Assembly (NCBI GenBank): GCA_022592435.1
Contig: JABYQS010000130.1
Coordinates: forward strand, 1-64,000
Reading direction: 5' to 3'
DNA: 64,000 bases
Source of the DNA: Cerioporus squamosus
Taxonomy: Eukaryota; Basidiomycota; Agaricomycetes; Polyporales; Polyporaceae
The translations under genes were made by a program, and so were the position numbers. Shown here piece after piece: positions 11,315 to 21,720 of the stretch (positions within the stretch are counted from its first letter, which is position 1; each line of letters opens with the position of its first letter). A model generated the notes under the pieces. It was given only the letters and a program-made list of their open reading frames with translations, was not told the DNA's origin and did not search any database.

Positions 11315-14300
11315 ATGAACCCTCCCCACCATCCTCCCCCTGACAACGACCACACGAATGGTGTCACTGCGCCAGGTTGTGCAAGGGTGGCCAGTGGGTC
11401 ACCAAGGCGCAATTCTCCTACCACGAGCGATACCGCCCCCGCCCCGAAGACCTGATGAGCATGTTCAACAACGCAAGGGGCGCACCTCGTGGGGCTGGTG
11501 CGCACGCCGCAGCAGCGCGAGGGACCGGCCGTGGTACGCACAATACGTCCGGCGCACAGGTAAGTCGGTTCTATGGTCTCGCGTCGCTCACATGCTCACA
11601 GCATCCTTGTTGTGCAGGCACAGGCTGCCCAGGGTTCCAGGCAGGAAGGCGAGGGTTCCCATGGCTCGGGCCGCAGACAGGTAGGCCAGTGTGATAAGTA
11701 TTCCGCATGTGCAATACTGACACAATGACTCTGTGCTAGGGATCTGTCCCTGGAGATACTGACGACGACGGCGACGCTCGGATGGATGACAATTCGCGTC
11801 CTGCCTCTCCCCCGCGTGCCGCCTCTCCCCTGCGTCCTGTGTCGCCCCCACGTGCAGCCTCTCCTCCGCGTCCCATGTCGCCTCTTCCTTGCACTCCGCC
11901 GCGTGCGGACTCACCTCCGCCACCCGACTCTCGCCCCCCTACTCCGCCTCCTCCGCGCAATGACCCCGAGGAAGACGATCACGACGAGGACGCAGAGGAG
12001 GGATACGGCGAGAACCAGGGGGTTCCGAATACGGCCCTTCGCCAGGACGCCCCAGTCGCACGCAGCTTCATTCGGGCCCTCGGTCGCGCTCGGCTCAACA
12101 ACTCCGGGCTCTCGGAGAGCGCTCTTGCCAACCTGCGTAACCCTCGCCACGAGCTTCCCGAGCTCAGCCGTGTGCAAATCGCAGGTCTGCGTATGCTGCT
12201 CGCGCGGGGTGACGCTTCGGAAGACAACTATGCCGACCATCGGGCGAACATGATGTGGCTGCACCCCGAGGACGAAATCCCCACCCTCGACCAATCAAAG
12301 ACTACCGTCGCCCAGGTCACGGGCATCGATGCCATCCGCACGCACATGTGTGTGAACACATGCCTCGCTTTCACCGGGCCCTTCAAGACGCGGCGCACTT
12401 GCCCCGAGTGCGGCGAGGATCGCTATGATCCAGTCAAGGCGGCACGCGGGCAGGACGTTCCCCGTCGGACATTTTGCACCTTCCCCCTCGGCCCGCAGCT
12501 GCAGGCCATGTGGGGCTCCCCGGAGAACGCTCGTTTGATGCGCCATCGCACGACCGAGACCCAGCGCATTCTGAACGTCCTACGCACCGACGGTCCAGCC
12601 GGCCTTTCCATCATCGACGATATCTACCACGCAAACGACTACCTCAAGCTGGTGCAACCTGGTCCCGACGGTGCGGCCCCGGTCATTCAAGACAACGACA
12701 TGGTGTTGATGTTTTCGATCGACGGGGCTCAGCTTTACAAGAACAAGGCCAGTGATTGCTGGTTCTACGTCTGGATCCTGTTCGACCTGCCGCCCACCTC
12801 GCGCTACAAGAAGGCGTACATTCTCCCGGGCGGAGTCATTGGAGGTCCGAAGAAGCCGAAGAACATCGAGTCCTTCCTGTTCCCCGGACTCACGCATGTC
12901 AACGCCCTCCAGCGCGAGGGCCTTCGCATCTGGGACGCTGATCATCAGCGTGAGTTCACTTCTTTCCTATTCCTCTATCTCGCTACAGCCGACTCCCCCG
13001 CGATGGCCTACCTCAACGGGCTGGTCGGCCACCACGGTGCCTGTGGGTGCCGTGTGTACTGTGGGCAGCTCGGGCGGCACAAGCCCGGCAAGGGTACGTA
13101 CTACCCTGCCATGCTGCGGTACTACGGCGAGCAGAGCGACAACGCGGACATCAATCTGCGTCAGCGGGTAGAGAACCGCGCAGCGGAGTTTGCAAGGTAT
13201 GCCGAGAACCTTGCAGTGGTCGAAGCGGCGGCGAACCAGGACCATTACGTTCGCATGCGCCTGCGGACGGGCATAGCCAAAGCGAGCATCTTCAGCGCGC
13301 TGCTGCGTGTGCAGCTCTGTCCTCGTGGTTTCGGTCTCGACCTCATGCACCTGATCTCACTGAACATCCCAGATATCATTATATCCTTGCTCCGCGGCTC
13401 CATCGAGTGTGAGGCCCCCGACACGAAGGCCACCTGGGTATGGGCAGTCTACATGAAGCGCGACATCTGGGAGGCCCATGGCAAGTTCATTGGGTCGACC
13501 ACGCACTGTCTCCCCAGCTCCTTCGAACGTCCTCCCCGCAACCCCGCTCTGAAGATCAAGAGCGGGTTTAAGGCCTGGGAGTTCCTCATCTACGTCTACG
13601 GTTACCTCCCCGCTCTGCTCCGCACCGTCCTTCCTCCCCTTTACTATCAGCACTTCTGCAAGCTCGTCTACGCCATCCGCCTGCTCATCCAACGCTCCCT
13701 ACCCCGAGCCCAGCTCTCTGCCGCGCACCAATGCATCGTCACATACCTCGAGGAGTTCGAGACACACTACTACCAGCGCCGCGTCGAGCGGCTCCATTTC
13801 GTCCGCCCATGCCTCCACACTCTGTCGCACATCGTCGGCGAGACCCTGAACACGGGCCTCTGCAGCCTCTACACCCAATGGACCATGGAGAACTACATCG
13901 GGAGCATTACAAGCGAGATCCGTCAGCACGTCACCCCATACGCCAACGTCTCCGAGCGCGCGCTGCGACGCTGCCAAGCGAACGCACTTCAAGCCATGTT
14001 GCCGGCTCTGTTCGCGCCTGAGGAGCGTCTCCCCCGTCGGGCGATCGATGTAGGTGACGGGTACATCCTTCTATCACCTTTTGAGGAGGTTGCACACCCG
14101 GTCGGCGCCCTGGAAGTCGCTGCCTTCCACGAGTACTTCGCTCGTACCGGGATCAATGTCCCCGCCGATCTGCACCCTTCTGTTCGCCGATGGGCTCGGC
14201 TGAGACTGCCCACAGGGCAGAATGCTCGGACACTGTGGAAGGAGGGCAAGCGTGAGGAGGCTCTGAAGCAGCCCCGTCGCGCTCGCATGGTTAAGGTACG

Positions 14301-14709
14301 CATGTATCTGATACATGCTCATTCTCATTCTGATGGACATGCCCTCCCACAGCTCCGGGGGAACCACTTCGCCGAAGTCCAGTTCTATTTCCAGATGACC
14401 GTCCATGGTCTCACACAGACTCTCGCCTTGGTCTCTTTGTTCTCTCCGCCCGATGCCGCCATCCTGGACTATTCTGTTTACACCCTGCTCGTCTGTCAGT
14501 ACCGCGCTCGCTTTGCTGATTCCTACCGTGTTGTCTCAGTTAAGGACATTGTATCTGTCGTGGCCATGCTCCCGCATCCCCTTACCCCCGAAGAAGAAAC
14601 TCACGCTCATGATTACGTTCATCATTTCTTTGTCATGGAGAAGCCTGGTCTTGATGTCGCTGTTCTGGGCGGTGTCGCACAGGCTTTAGTCGAGGATGAA
14701 GATGACTGA
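11315..14709 (+). CDS. Tnp2/Plavaka-like DDE transposase
   Basis: Main exons are about 11357-11559, 11618-11680, 11740-14295 and 14353-14709 (the last intron, 57 bp, is in frame but interrupts ARMVK and LRGNHFAEV). After a Pro-rich, acidic N-terminal segment comes a C2C2 motif (CVNTCLAFTGPF, then CPECGEDRY). The transposase core has FSIDGAQLYKNKASDCW (first Asp), YLATADSPAMAYLNG (second Asp), GCRVYC, and SLYTQWTMENYIG (Glu), the expected DDE set of this family. Such enzymes excise and insert the element by binding its inverted ends. The N-terminus is uncertain: a Cys motif (WCHCARLCKGGQW) lies in a frame that the ATG at 11315 reaches only with a one-base shift, so the first exon may be broken or start elsewhere. 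Confidence 0.85.
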
Positions 14710-15044
14710 GACTGTCTTAGCATTCTGATACATAGCCATACACGTCGTTCAATATCGTACAGTACAGTCCCCATGCATCTGTGGTATACGTCTGCTATCA
14801 ATACACGATCATCCTAGTTACCCAGCAGCATGTCGAGCTTGCATGCGCCTGGCGACGCGCGCGTCCAACCTGCTTCCATGCCTGCAGTGTGTCCAGAATT
14901 CGCAAGCATCACTGAGACTGAGACTAGTGCAACATCAGACAGCCGGCCATGGGAGCACTTATGTACTTACCTCTTCAGCGAGACCTGACGCACATCGGTG
15001 AGATCCCGGAGTGCCGCCGTTCTCTGACACATCAAGGGAACGGG
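14710..15044. other. transposon internal spacer (convergent 3' ends)
   Basis: About 335 bp between the transposase and the minus-strand gene. No coding signal was seen. Confidence 0.4.
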
Positions 15045-15824
15045 TTAGCTATGGGGCGAATATGCGCGCATGTACTCGTGGACTCCCTCACCTGTCTCGA
15101 CAGCCTCACCATGCTTGCGCTTCCCACCTACTGTGACCGCAACTCCAGCGACCACGCTGGCTGAGCTCGGTGCTCCCATGGACGCGTGCGCGTGAGCCTT
15201 GAAGTCGGCAAGGACTGCCTCGAAGAGTGAAGTCCGGAGAGACTGCGCGAGAGAGGCACTCATGACAGGAGCGAGCGCGTTGCAGAGCGTCGACAAGAGA
15301 GGGTGTGCGGGTTCCGAGAAGATGTGGTTGATCACGGCGTGGATATGTTGAGTGCAGCGTCGCTCCAGTTTGGGGGCAAGGCGAGTCTCGACAGCAATAG
15401 AGACAGGGACCTCGAGATGCTCCTGTAGATGGTCCTGCAGAAACTCTTGAAGGTGCTCGAGTTGTCCCGGATCCATCGGGGCACCTGGCTGTGCATTTGC
15501 AGGTAGATCGACGCACCCTCCTGACGTATCTGCCTCGATGCTCTCCGGGGGACGGGTGGATGCCTCGAGTCCTTCCAGCTTCTCCAAAATGTCCCGTGCG
15601 TCCGTCTCCAAGCACTCGAGCACCGGCATTAGACTCTGACCCGCGCAGTCCTCATCCAGGTGTCCATACTGGCTGGCGATGTGATCGGCGACTTGCAGGG
15701 CGGTTGTCGCGAGTTTTGCCAAGGTGTCGACCAGAGCAGAATGGGGAGCATGCGAGTTCGCTCGCAGACCACTAGTTTTTTCGAACAGGGCCGCAATTGT
15801 GTGGGTCGCGTCCGTGGGTGCCAT
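15045..15824 (-). CDS. transposon-borne protein of unknown function
   Basis: A single uninterrupted frame of 259 residues starts at MAPTDATHTIAALFEK (ATG at 15824). The same frame stays open upstream to 15938, but this internal ATG leaves a sensible divergent promoter. The protein looks largely alpha-helical, with a His/Leu/Gln-rich segment (LEHLQEFLQDHLQEHLE) and a basic end GGKRKHGEAVETGEG that could be a nuclear localisation signal. No known domain was recognised. It lies inside the transposon, head to head with the + gene at 15971, so it is probably an element-encoded accessory protein rather than a host gene. The coding reading is plausible but not proven. Confidence 0.5.
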   Translation of the reverse strand: MAPTDATHTIAALFEKTSGLRANSHAPHSALVDTLAKLATTALQVADHIASQYGHLDEDCAGQSLMPVLECLETDARDILEKLEGLEASTRPPESIEADTSGGCVDLPANAQPGAPMDPGQLEHLQEFLQDHLQEHLEVPVSIAVETRLAPKLERRCTQHIHAVINHIFSEPAHPLLSTLCNALAPVMSASLAQSLRTSLFEAVLADFKAHAHASMGAPSSASVVAGVAVTVGGKRKHGEAVETGEGVHEYMRAYSPHS

Positions 15825-15970
15825 GGTGGTAGGATGGGAGATGTATGCGGTCGCGAGCTTGCAGTATCCCGCCCGCATCTCGGTCACATGACCTGACGCG
15901 TCTACGCGACGCGACGCGTGCCTCCGCACCGTCCTCACCTCGCTCTTCTACCACCACCTCTCTGCACTTT
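15825..15970. promoter_or_regulatory. divergent promoter region inside the transposon
   Basis: 146 bp between two head-to-head transposon genes. It contains a palindromic GGTCACATGACC (15882-15893) and clustered ACGCGT/GACGCG motifs (15895-15919), typical of MCB/E-box-like fungal promoter elements. The role is inferred from position. Confidence 0.4.
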
Positions 15971-18784
15971 ATGCAACGCGACAACATCTTCACGCCGCGC
16001 ACGGTCCAGGGCGCGTCCTCTAGCACGCTCACCTCAGCGTTGTCATCCAGTTCCCTCGCGTCGCCTTTTGACGATTCCGATTTGCAGGATGCGGCTGCAT
16101 ACAGGCACGGTCCAGCTTCGTTGCAAGATCCTCCTGTGTACGCCGGTATGAACATGCACCACATGCTCCAGCAGATGTACTTTGGAAATGGTGCAGGAAT
16201 GATGTTGCCCTCCGCTGCCTCATACCATTTGGCATCCCAGGTGCGCACAATGTGCCTCTCAGCGCGTGAAATAATTGCTTACCATATCACCGCAGCAACC
16301 ATCGACATCATCCATGCCGTCGAGGGGAACCCCTGCCACCCCTGCCAATATGCAAGAGCTGTATGTGTTTGTGGCGGCGGGATTCCGCGAGATGAACGAC
16401 AGATGTGACAGAATTATGTATGTATCCCGATTACCACGTGCAGGGCAGCTAGCTGACGCCCTCTGCAGGTCGTTCGTGCAAGAAAGCCTGCCGTAAGTGT
16501 GATATTCATGCGCATATAGCCACCAGTTCACCCTGCATTCCTGTCAGGATCCAAGCTGGACGTCGCACTGCTCCGTCTGGACAGTCTACGGCGATCTTTG
16601 AGAAGGATGAGAAGGGCTTCTTGATCGACATCCCCCGGAAACAAGAAGACTTTCCGAATGTGCGTATGATCTGCAATGATTCGCGCCGCTGATCATTTTT
16701 GCACAGATGCCCTACTGGACCGAAGATCAATGGAAGGCGGCGCCACCGCCGCCCACCGCGCCCGACGAAGTCGGACCACAGAGGGGACCGACAGCGATGT
16801 CGAAAAACATTAATAAGAACATGAGGTATATCACCGACGAGGATGGCAAGCCCATCGATGGGCTTCGGGCGAAGGCGCTCCGACGCGGCCTCTACAAGTT
16901 CTGCCTGTACCTCGAGCGCATCGGCGAGGTTCCTGACACCTGGGTGCATGGCCTCGATGGGGGACGGGAGCTCGAGTACATCGCCTGGATGAGGAGCCAA
17001 TTCAAAGAATGTCAACGGTGCGATGACAACTACATCGCCAAGAAGATCGCAAAGACATACTTCCTGCAGTGGCGACGCAAGCGCCGCGCCCGCCTCACCC
17101 GGCTTGCTAACCAGGCTGCGCACCCGCAGGCGCACGGGAAGGTGGGGAAGAAGAGGCAGAGGAATCACGAGACACATGCAGATGACACTGAGAATATCAA
17201 GAAGGACAATGACATTGATACTGGTGCGTACTCGCTACAGCATTGTCCATCGTACCACTGACATCGCACATTTCCAGACGACGACATGTTCGCTGACGAC
17301 GGGGGACCGGACATCGGTGATCTCCTCGGACACAACGTCCTGAACCAGGCCCCGTACACAATTGCGCCTGCCTCCGAGCCTACCATCTCCGGTGTTGCGT
17401 CAAACTCTTCCCCGCCAGACGAGCCTCCAACCAAGCGCGCCCGTGTTGACAACACTGCACACTCAGCCAGCTCCTCACCTGGTTCCCATCTGATGCCATC
17501 TGCCTCGACGCTCGCTGCGACCGTCCCTCTGCTGTCCCCTGGATTGCTCACCTTAGCCACACCGCACTCATCTGGGTCGAACTTCTCTCAGCTAAATGGG
17601 GTCCCGCCGCTCTCCCAGGCAACTACTATGTCTTTGATTCCAAGCTCGTCTACTGCATCCTCTTCGCCCCTGTCTACCTTGTCTACGCTCGCCTCAATGG
17701 TGTCCCCGCTGCCATCTTCCGCTTCTGCCGCCGCCCCGACCGCTTCCGACGCTTCTCCTGCCGCCTCTGCCGCCTCAGCTTCCTCCTCCGCCGCCCCCGC
17801 AACTGACGCCTCGGCTTGCACTGCCTCCACTCCGTCCATCGCCTCCGCTTGCCACGCTGCACCCACCGCCGCCATCGCTGCAAACTCCTCCTCTGCTGCC
17901 GACATGTCATCTGACAGTGCAGATTCAGCATTGTCTTCTACCACGGCATCTTCGCTGCTGTCCACCACACTGCCGTCCACGCTGCCATCTTTGCTACCGT
18001 CTGCATTGTCATCTTCTTCGCTGCTGTCGTCTGCACTGCCCCCATCTGCAGCCCCATCGTCCTCGCAGCTATCTCCACTCGATGCACGTCCTCTAGGCCA
18101 CGCGCAGCCTGGCTTGCAGGCTATCTTGGTGCGCCATCATCAACTTGTGTACCCTAGCGCGGCCACTGACACTGCCTCGTCCGATTGCACCAGTTTCCTG
18201 ATCCGACGTAAGAACTCTCGCTCCGCCTGAGATACTTACCGCTGCTGATAGCAAACATGCAGAGCCGAGCTCTTCTCGGATGCCCCCGACCTGCCTGCGG
18301 CGCTGCGCAATGCCATCCCCGCACCCACCGCGATGCCCGCACACAAGGCGGAAACTGTGGCATCCAAGCCGAAGGCCGCGTCCAAGAAGGCCCTCGTATG
18401 GCCACCGCCCGAGTCCTCGACCAAGACAAGGTACGTTAAAGCAACGGTCCTCGGGCAACTCTTGTGCACTGACTTGACTTGCTTGGCAGGGACGTGTGTG
18501 CGCGCCTCTGGCACACGAAGCACGGCGGTTCGGCGGAGATGTTCGATGTGTGGTACAAGTACCTGGCTAGCAAGCCACACTATCGCACGGTATGCACACT
18601 CGGTTCACATGCCGCGAGAACACTGATCTTATATTCATACAGAAGTACGTCTCGAAGGCGGGCGTGGTCTCCGATGAGATCTACTCTAAGGTACGTGCAA
18701 CATGCGAGGCAGAATGGCGATGTCACACTGACTCCATTGCAGGCCGACGAGGCAGCGCAGGCGGTGGCCTCGAAGCCCTCCTGA
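15971..18784 (+). CDS. second transposon protein (755 aa, Ser/Ala-rich, possible DNA-binding partner)
   Basis: Eleven phase-consistent exons: 15971-16240, 16296-16417, 16469-16492, 16548-16659, 16707-17223, 17278-18128, 18194-18207 (14 nt), 18263-18430, 18490-18589, then two short exons to the TGA at 18782-18784. The product is about 755 residues. A central conserved-looking block (MPYWTEDQWKAAPPPPTAP to YFLQWRRKRRARLTRLANQ) is rich in charged and aromatic residues. It is followed by a KRQR basic patch and then about 250 residues almost entirely of Ser, Ala, Thr, Pro and Leu. The end (RLWHTKHGGSAEMFDVWYKY) is again structured. No named domain was recognised. By position it may serve as the element's terminal-repeat-binding or regulatory factor, as TnpA-type proteins do in CACTA elements; that is inference. 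The start at 15971 is chosen over an in-frame ATG at 15845 because the latter overlaps the divergent promoter. Confidence 0.65.
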
Positions 18785-18889
18785 GTGAGCGACATCCCCT
18801 GCGCCATTGACCGGACGAGGATACAGGGTAGCGAACGGGACAACCAGCGGATGCGAGTAGGTGAGCAGGAAGGCGAGTAGCATGGGGGC

Positions 18890-19125
18890 GCAGTGGATCG
18901 CGAGCGAGAAGGCGAGGAGCAGCGGCAGCGGGTGCCGCGAGGGGCACCGCGCGCAGGAGCGCGAGCAGGAGGGCAGCGCGAGCAGGACGGGCAGCGCGGG
19001 CGGGCGCTGGGGCGGGTGCGCGCGCGAGGGGGCGCCGGGGCGGGTGCGCGCGCGAGGGGGCGAGCAGGAGCCTCGAGATGCCTGTAGCTGGCTGTAGCTA
19101 GCTGTAGCTAGCTGGATAGTCACAG
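18890..19125 (+). repeat. GC-rich subterminal tandem repeats of the transposon
   Basis: Two adjacent near-identical units built on GGGCGGGTGCGCGCGCGAGG (starting about 19010 and 19036) follow a longer GCAG/GCGAG-rich stretch. They are followed by three to four copies of TGTAGCTAGC-like decamers (19083-19115). They sit just inside the right terminus and could be subterminal transposase-binding repeats. Confidence 0.6.
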
Positions 19126-19233
19126 AACTATACAGATATATTGTGGCATACTCAGACAACTGAGCGATATGCCCATGGAAGAATAAGTGGTCCGAGTCTG
19201 CCTGAGTCGATCTCCCAGGGCGCTTCTATGTTT

Positions 19234-19425
19234 GGCAGCTGCGGGCAGCCCCAGATCGCCCTGGACACCCCCGGTTCTCACTGGGCCTCAACCCTCAGCG
19301 ATACAATGCACGTGACTCCCGCTCAGAGGATGAGGCAAGCGCTCGCTTCTCGGATTCCGCCTGCCTCCCACTAGTACTGCTGAGATTCTGGCCTCAACCC
19401 GAAGCGGCGGATGGGCAGGAGCCTG
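19234..19425 (-). repeat. right terminal inverted repeat
   Basis: Reverse-complement partner of 10558-10743. A stretch of over 60 bp around CGGAATCCGAGAAGCGAGCG and GAGTCACGTGCATTGTA is identical between the two arms. Confidence 0.85.
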
Positions 19426-19434
19426 GGCCTCAAG

Positions 19435-20540
19435 ATGTATCACAACTCACGCCAGACCAAGCAGGGCCGTCACAGAAGACCAGCGCGAGTCCACCACCAG
19501 CAGTAGGCCCGGAGTGGCCTACTGCTGGTCTCTTGCCTGTGGAAAATTGACGACGGTCGGGTTTCCGTGTCAGTTCTGATTTGACATTGACCCACGCATT
19601 GCGCAGGCAGCAATTCCGACCCGCCCGAGACCCACCTTTGAGCGCGACAGGCTCACGGTGAACTGCTGCGGTCGGGAGTTGCTTAACACACAGCTTGGCT
19701 GGCGAAGACAGCAATTACGGCACCTCCGCGCCTCGCAGGCGTAATCGGCGGACCCGCAGTCTTTGCAGTGCGGCGATGCGCTGCGGAGCCGACGTGCGTG
19801 GTAGCCTACGCTTCACGCTCAGTGGCCAGCCTCGGATGTCGGATGAAAAACCGACAAATGTGAGCACACAATAATAATGTCAACGTTGTTTGTAGTATCT
19901 GACACTGATCGCATGAACTGCTGCGAACAGGAGTGGACGCGAGGCTGAGCGAGCACTGAGCACTGAGTGCTGAGCCGATATCCAAATCACCTTTCAACCG
20001 CAAGCGCGTGGTTCTGCCAGCGCAGCTCCTCCTGGCAACTACTGAAGAAGGCACAAGCACCTCTGGGGGTGGCACAAGTATCAAAGTCCACGACGTAAGT
20101 GGAGCACCGACGAGGTCGGGCGGTCCCGCAATCCAAAACGAGAAAGCGTCGGTTGGAATAACCGATACAGTTGCGACACCCTCACAGCAGGGCTCCACTC
20201 CGGCGTCAAGGATGGTAAGCTGAAGCCTGAAGGTGTCCACCAACATACCTGTTTGCTGACGCTGATATAATGCGCTAGCCCATCACTCATCCGAGCACTG
20301 AAAGGGGTGAAGACGGTACCATTCGAACCAACCCCGAGATGACGGTCTGCACCGTAAAGTACCATCACGCGCAGCACAATTATTGTTAGCACTTCAAACC
20401 TTCTCGCGACTCGGTTTCTACGGACTCTCCATCTGCTATGCTCCACTGGAAGTACTGTAAGCGTCGCGTAAGTCCGGGGATCGTGTTTTACCTCGGTAGC
20501 AAGGCGCAGCAACTTCGTCGGCTGCGCTCATCTACATACA
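19435..20540. other. intergenic region, no gene supported
   Basis: About 1.1 kb between the transposon and the promoter of the secreted protein. It contains a perfect hairpin (19496-19529). Open frames are short and none has a recognisable domain or convincing splice set. Confidence 0.4.
19496..19529. repeat. perfect 14-bp inverted repeat (hairpin)
   Basis: ACCAGCAGTAGGCC and its exact reverse complement GGCCTACTGCTGGT are separated by 6 bp (CGGAGT). It lies about 70 bp beyond the right end of the transposon. Confidence 0.85.
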
Positions 20541-20547
20541 TATAAAA
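20541..20547 (+). promoter_or_regulatory. TATA box of the secreted repeat protein
   Basis: TATAAAA lies 117 bp upstream of the ATG at 20664, followed by a C/T-rich tract (20575-20640). This is the classical layout of a strongly expressed fungal gene. Confidence 0.65.
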
Positions 20548-20663
20548 TGGGGGGCGCACCGCCGACTTCGCCATCGCCCTACCTTCCTCTCCTCTCTCAT
20601 TCTCTGTGCTCACCTTGACATTCGTTATCTGTGTCTCGATCTTCGCCGTTCATACCATCCAAG

Positions 20664-21720
20664 ATGATGCACATGCTTAACCTTGTTCTCGCTGCCGTCC
20701 TCGTCGGCCGTGGTACGTCCGAGTTGTCTTCGTTCTTTTCTCGCGCACCCTGTTGATCATGTCCTCACGCATGCAGGTGGTGCCGCTCCCGTCGATGTTG
20801 ACTCCTCCGCTGTCTCCACCAGCGTTGCCACCTCCGTCGCGAGCATCTCTACCGACGTTACGTCCGTCGCTACCTCCATCGCTACTTCCATCCCCAGCAT
20901 TTCGTCCGACGTGACCTCCGTTCCGAGCTTCTCCTCCGTTGCTCCCAGCGGAGCCCCATCTGGCCCTCCCAGCGGTCCGAGCGGCATTCCCTCCCTCCGT
21001 GCCCCGTCTGGCTTCCCCTCCGGACTCCCTTCCGGACTTCTGTCCGACCTTCCGTCCGGCTTCCCCACTGCCCTCCCCACCGGCTTCCCCACCGCTTTCC
21101 CTAGCGGCGCACCCGCACCCTCTGATGGCCCCGGGTTCTTCTTCGGAGGCGAGCCCGGAAGCGGCAAGAAGCACCACCACCACGGCTCGTCTGCGGCGAG
21201 TGCGCCCGCAGACCCCTCTTCCGTCCTCACCTCCGCCGAGGCGTCCGCGACGTCCGTCTTGACCTCCGTCGAGGCGTCCTCCTCCCTCCTCACTTCCGCC
21301 GCGGCCTCGACTTCGCTCCTCACCTCCGTCGAGGCCTCGACGAGCGAGCTCGCTACTGCGACCAGCGTTGACGTGTCCAGCGCGCTCCCCACCACTGTCG
21401 AGGCGTCGAGCTCGGACCTGACAAGTGTGGACGTGACGAGCACGGCGCTCCCAACAACGGTGGACGCGTCGTCGTCCGTCCTCTCTACCACTGTGGATGT
21501 TTCCTCCGCGGTCCCGACGACCGTTGACGCATCGTCGTCCGTCATTCCTACCACTGTTGATGTCTCTTCAGCGGTCTCGACTACCGTCGATGTGTCGTCG
21601 TCTGTCATCCCAACCACTGTCGATGCTTCCTCCGCGGTCTCGACGACTGTTGACGCATCGAGCAGCGTCCTGGAGTCGACGAGTGTCGTGTCGTCCGTCG
21701 CGTCCATCGCAACTGCTTGA
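20664..21720 (+). CDS. secreted Ser/Thr-rich repeat protein
   Basis: Two exons (20664-20712, 20777-21720) encode 330 residues. The N-terminus MMHMLNLVLAAVLVGRGGAA is a signal peptide, probably cleaved near Gly-Gly-Ala-Ala. The mature protein is low complexity, in three zones: S/T/V-rich (TSVASISTDVTSVATS); PSG repeats (PSGFPSGLPSG, GFPTALPTGFPTAFPSG); then, after a GKKHHHHGSS patch, about 12-residue repeats of the type TTVDVSSAVP and TTVDASSSVI. The C-terminus (SSVASIATA) is not hydrophobic enough for a clear GPI signal. The Ser/Thr density suggests heavy O-mannosylation, so a cell-wall or extracellular-matrix role is likely, but no enzyme domain is visible. The His4 patch could bind metal. 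Promoter features suggest strong expression. Confidence 0.8.

Larger units (their letters stand above)
10558..19425 (+). mobile_element. Plavaka/CACTA-like DNA transposon with complex inverted termini
   Basis: The ends are imperfect inverted repeats of about 185 bp: CAGGCTCCTGCCC at 10558-10570 matches the reverse complement of 19413-19425, and similarity continues inward through CGGAATCCGAGAAGCGAGCG, GAGTCACGTGCATTGTA and CAGTGAGAACCGGGGGT. The outermost arms are flanked by a 9-bp direct repeat, GGCCTCAAG (10549-10557 and 19426-19434). A second terminus-like boundary lies inside: CAGTGAGAACC at 10694 and its inverse ending at 19283, flanked by the 11-bp direct repeat GGCCTCAACCC (10683-10693, 19284-19294). 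The interior holds a DDE transposase gene and two further genes. The transposase places it in the Tnp2/Plavaka part of the CACTA (CMC) group. Largely intact interior genes suggest a recent insertion. Confidence 0.85.

Noticed and set aside
12951..12989. Possible 39-bp intron in the transposase (gtgagt...acag)
   Set aside because: The retained reading gives LFLYLATADSPAM, matching the expected catalytic-Asp block, so the stretch is coding.
16506..17177. Open frame of 223 codons on - inside the transposon
   Set aside because: Antisense to conserved exons of the 755-aa transposon protein, which has consistent splice phases.
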